From NCBI RefSeq assembly GCF_001622165.1, contig NZ_LVWG01000016.1, positions 62,001 through 126,000 of the forward strand: a DNA stretch of 64,000 nucleotides, written 5' to 3'. The notes below the pieces were generated by a model. The model was not told the origin of the DNA. It did not search any database and saw only the letters and a program-made list of their open reading frames with translations. The position numbers and the translations under genes are program-made. The first letter of the stretch is position 1. Each line of letters opens with the position of its first letter. This DNA comes from Pelodictyon luteolum (GTDB lineage Bacteria > Bacteroidota > Chlorobiia > Chlorobiales > Chlorobiaceae). Below are positions 63,370 to 64,000 of the stretch, in pieces.

Positions 63370-64000
63370 ATGAGGAAAAGAATGGTAACGGCCCTATTGA
63401 TGCTGCCCTTTCTGATGCAGGTATCCGCAACGGCTGCGGCAGCACCCGAAGTCTATACCGATTCGGGCACCACTTCCTGGATGCTCACATCAACCGCCCT
63501 TGTGCTTCTGATGATCCCGGGACTTGCCATGTTTTACGGCGGCCTTGTGCGCACGAAAAACGTGATCGGCACGATGATGCACAGCTTCGGTGCGATGGTG
63601 ATCATCGGGGTGCTCTGGCCGATGGTCGGCTACGCCCTGAGTTTCGGTCCGGGAGTGCTCGGCGGCTTTGTTGGCTGGGATTCGAAGTATTTTATGCTGC
63701 AGGGGATCGATGAATCCATTCTGTCGTCACACATTCCCGAATATGTCTTCGCCATGTTCCAGGGGAAGTTCGCCATCATCACCCCGGCCCTTATTGCCGG
63801 CGCGTTCGCCGAACGGGTGAACTTCCGCGGATACGCCCTCTTCATTGCGCTCTGGAGCATCATTGTCTATAGTCCCATATGCCACTGGGTATGGGCTTCT
63901 GACGGATTCCTCTTCAACCTTGGAGCGGCAGGGGCGATCGACTTTGCCGGCGGCACCGTTGTTCATATCTCTTCGGGCGTGACTGCGCTGGTTGCGGCGC
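63370..64000 (+). CDS. amt: Ammonium transporter Amt, N-terminal part (runs off the window)
   Basis: The frame is open from ATG 63370 to the window end (about 210 residues). It begins with a signal-like helix (ALLMLPFLMQVSATAAAA) and shows Amt hallmarks: WMLTSTALVLLMIPGLAMFYGGLVRTKNVIGTMM, the LWPMVGYALSFG helix, FAIITPALIAGAFAERVNF and DFAGGTVVHISSG, which contains the first pore histidine. It takes up ammonium/ammonia across the inner membrane. A GlnK/GlnB gene would be expected beyond the edge. Confidence 0.95.
   Translation, partial: MRKRMVTALLMLPFLMQVSATAAAAPEVYTDSGTTSWMLTSTALVLLMIPGLAMFYGGLVRTKNVIGTMMHSFGAMVIIGVLWPMVGYALSFGPGVLGGFVGWDSKYFMLQGIDESILSSHIPEYVFAMFQGKFAIITPALIAGAFAERVNFRGYALFIALWSIIVYSPICHWVWASDGFLFNLGAAGAIDFAGGTVVHISSGVTALVAA

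Overview
This is a 64-kb stretch of chromosome from a green sulfur bacterium (Chlorobiaceae, Chlorobium/Pelodictyon type). The evidence is a complete dsr operon in the order known from that group (dsrN-C-A-B-L-U-E-F-H-T-M-K-J-O-P-V-W), two sulfide:quinone reductases, a cytoplasmic polysulfide-reductase-like complex of the PSRLC3/SoeABC kind, fairly high GC and strong third-position GC bias. I do not assign a species. No IS element, prophage or CRISPR array was seen.

Layout. 1-0.6 kb: end of a FadL-type porin and a dodecin. 1-6.9 kb: a molybdopterin oxidoreductase (fused FeS/membrane subunit plus catalytic subunit), then a TauE/SafE-type permease whose N-terminus appears out of frame, and a small membrane protein. 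7-9.8 kb: dsrE2-rhd-tusA-dsrN, the sulfur-trafficking and siroheme-amidation block. 10-23.5 kb: dsrC through dsrW. Together these genes take stored sulfur through persulfide carriers (TusA, DsrE2, DsrEFH, DsrC) to reverse sulfite reductase (DsrAB with DsrL). Electrons pass through DsrMKJOP, and DsrV/DsrW/DsrN supply siroheme (amide). Sulfite is then probably oxidised by the upstream complex. 23.9-25.9 kb: a uridine-kinase-like protein and an MFS exporter.

25.9-32.7 kb: an EmrB-EmrA-UspA-TolC efflux operon divergent from a sigma-54 activator gene. A consensus sigma-54 promoter and paired upstream sites lie between them. 32.8-36.4 kb: mixed small genes (lipoprotein, SDR, membrane protein, ArsC-like, secreted repeat protein). 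36.4-41.6 kb: aminotransferase, ACT protein, phenylacetate-CoA ligase and indolepyruvate:ferredoxin oxidoreductase IorBA. 41.7-46.3 kb: two SQR genes flanking an ArsA-type ATPase, plus a 52-residue ORF. 46.6-57.4 kb: housekeeping genes (nitroreductase, prfA, rseP, dxr, tRNA-Val, ftsH, pyrF, glmS). 57.5-61.6 kb: a five-gene envelope lipoprotein module (COG3014-like, YcfL-like, LpoB-like, small Pro-rich, CsgG-like). The window ends with an epimerase, an RRM protein and the start of amt.

The most interesting signal is regulatory. AT-rich dyads with half-sites near TATAT and TTATAT at fixed spacing lie upstream of the PSRLC3 operon, dsrE2, dsrC (twice) and each sqr. They overlap plausible promoter cores and look like the operators of one sulfur-responsive repressor that is not encoded in this window.
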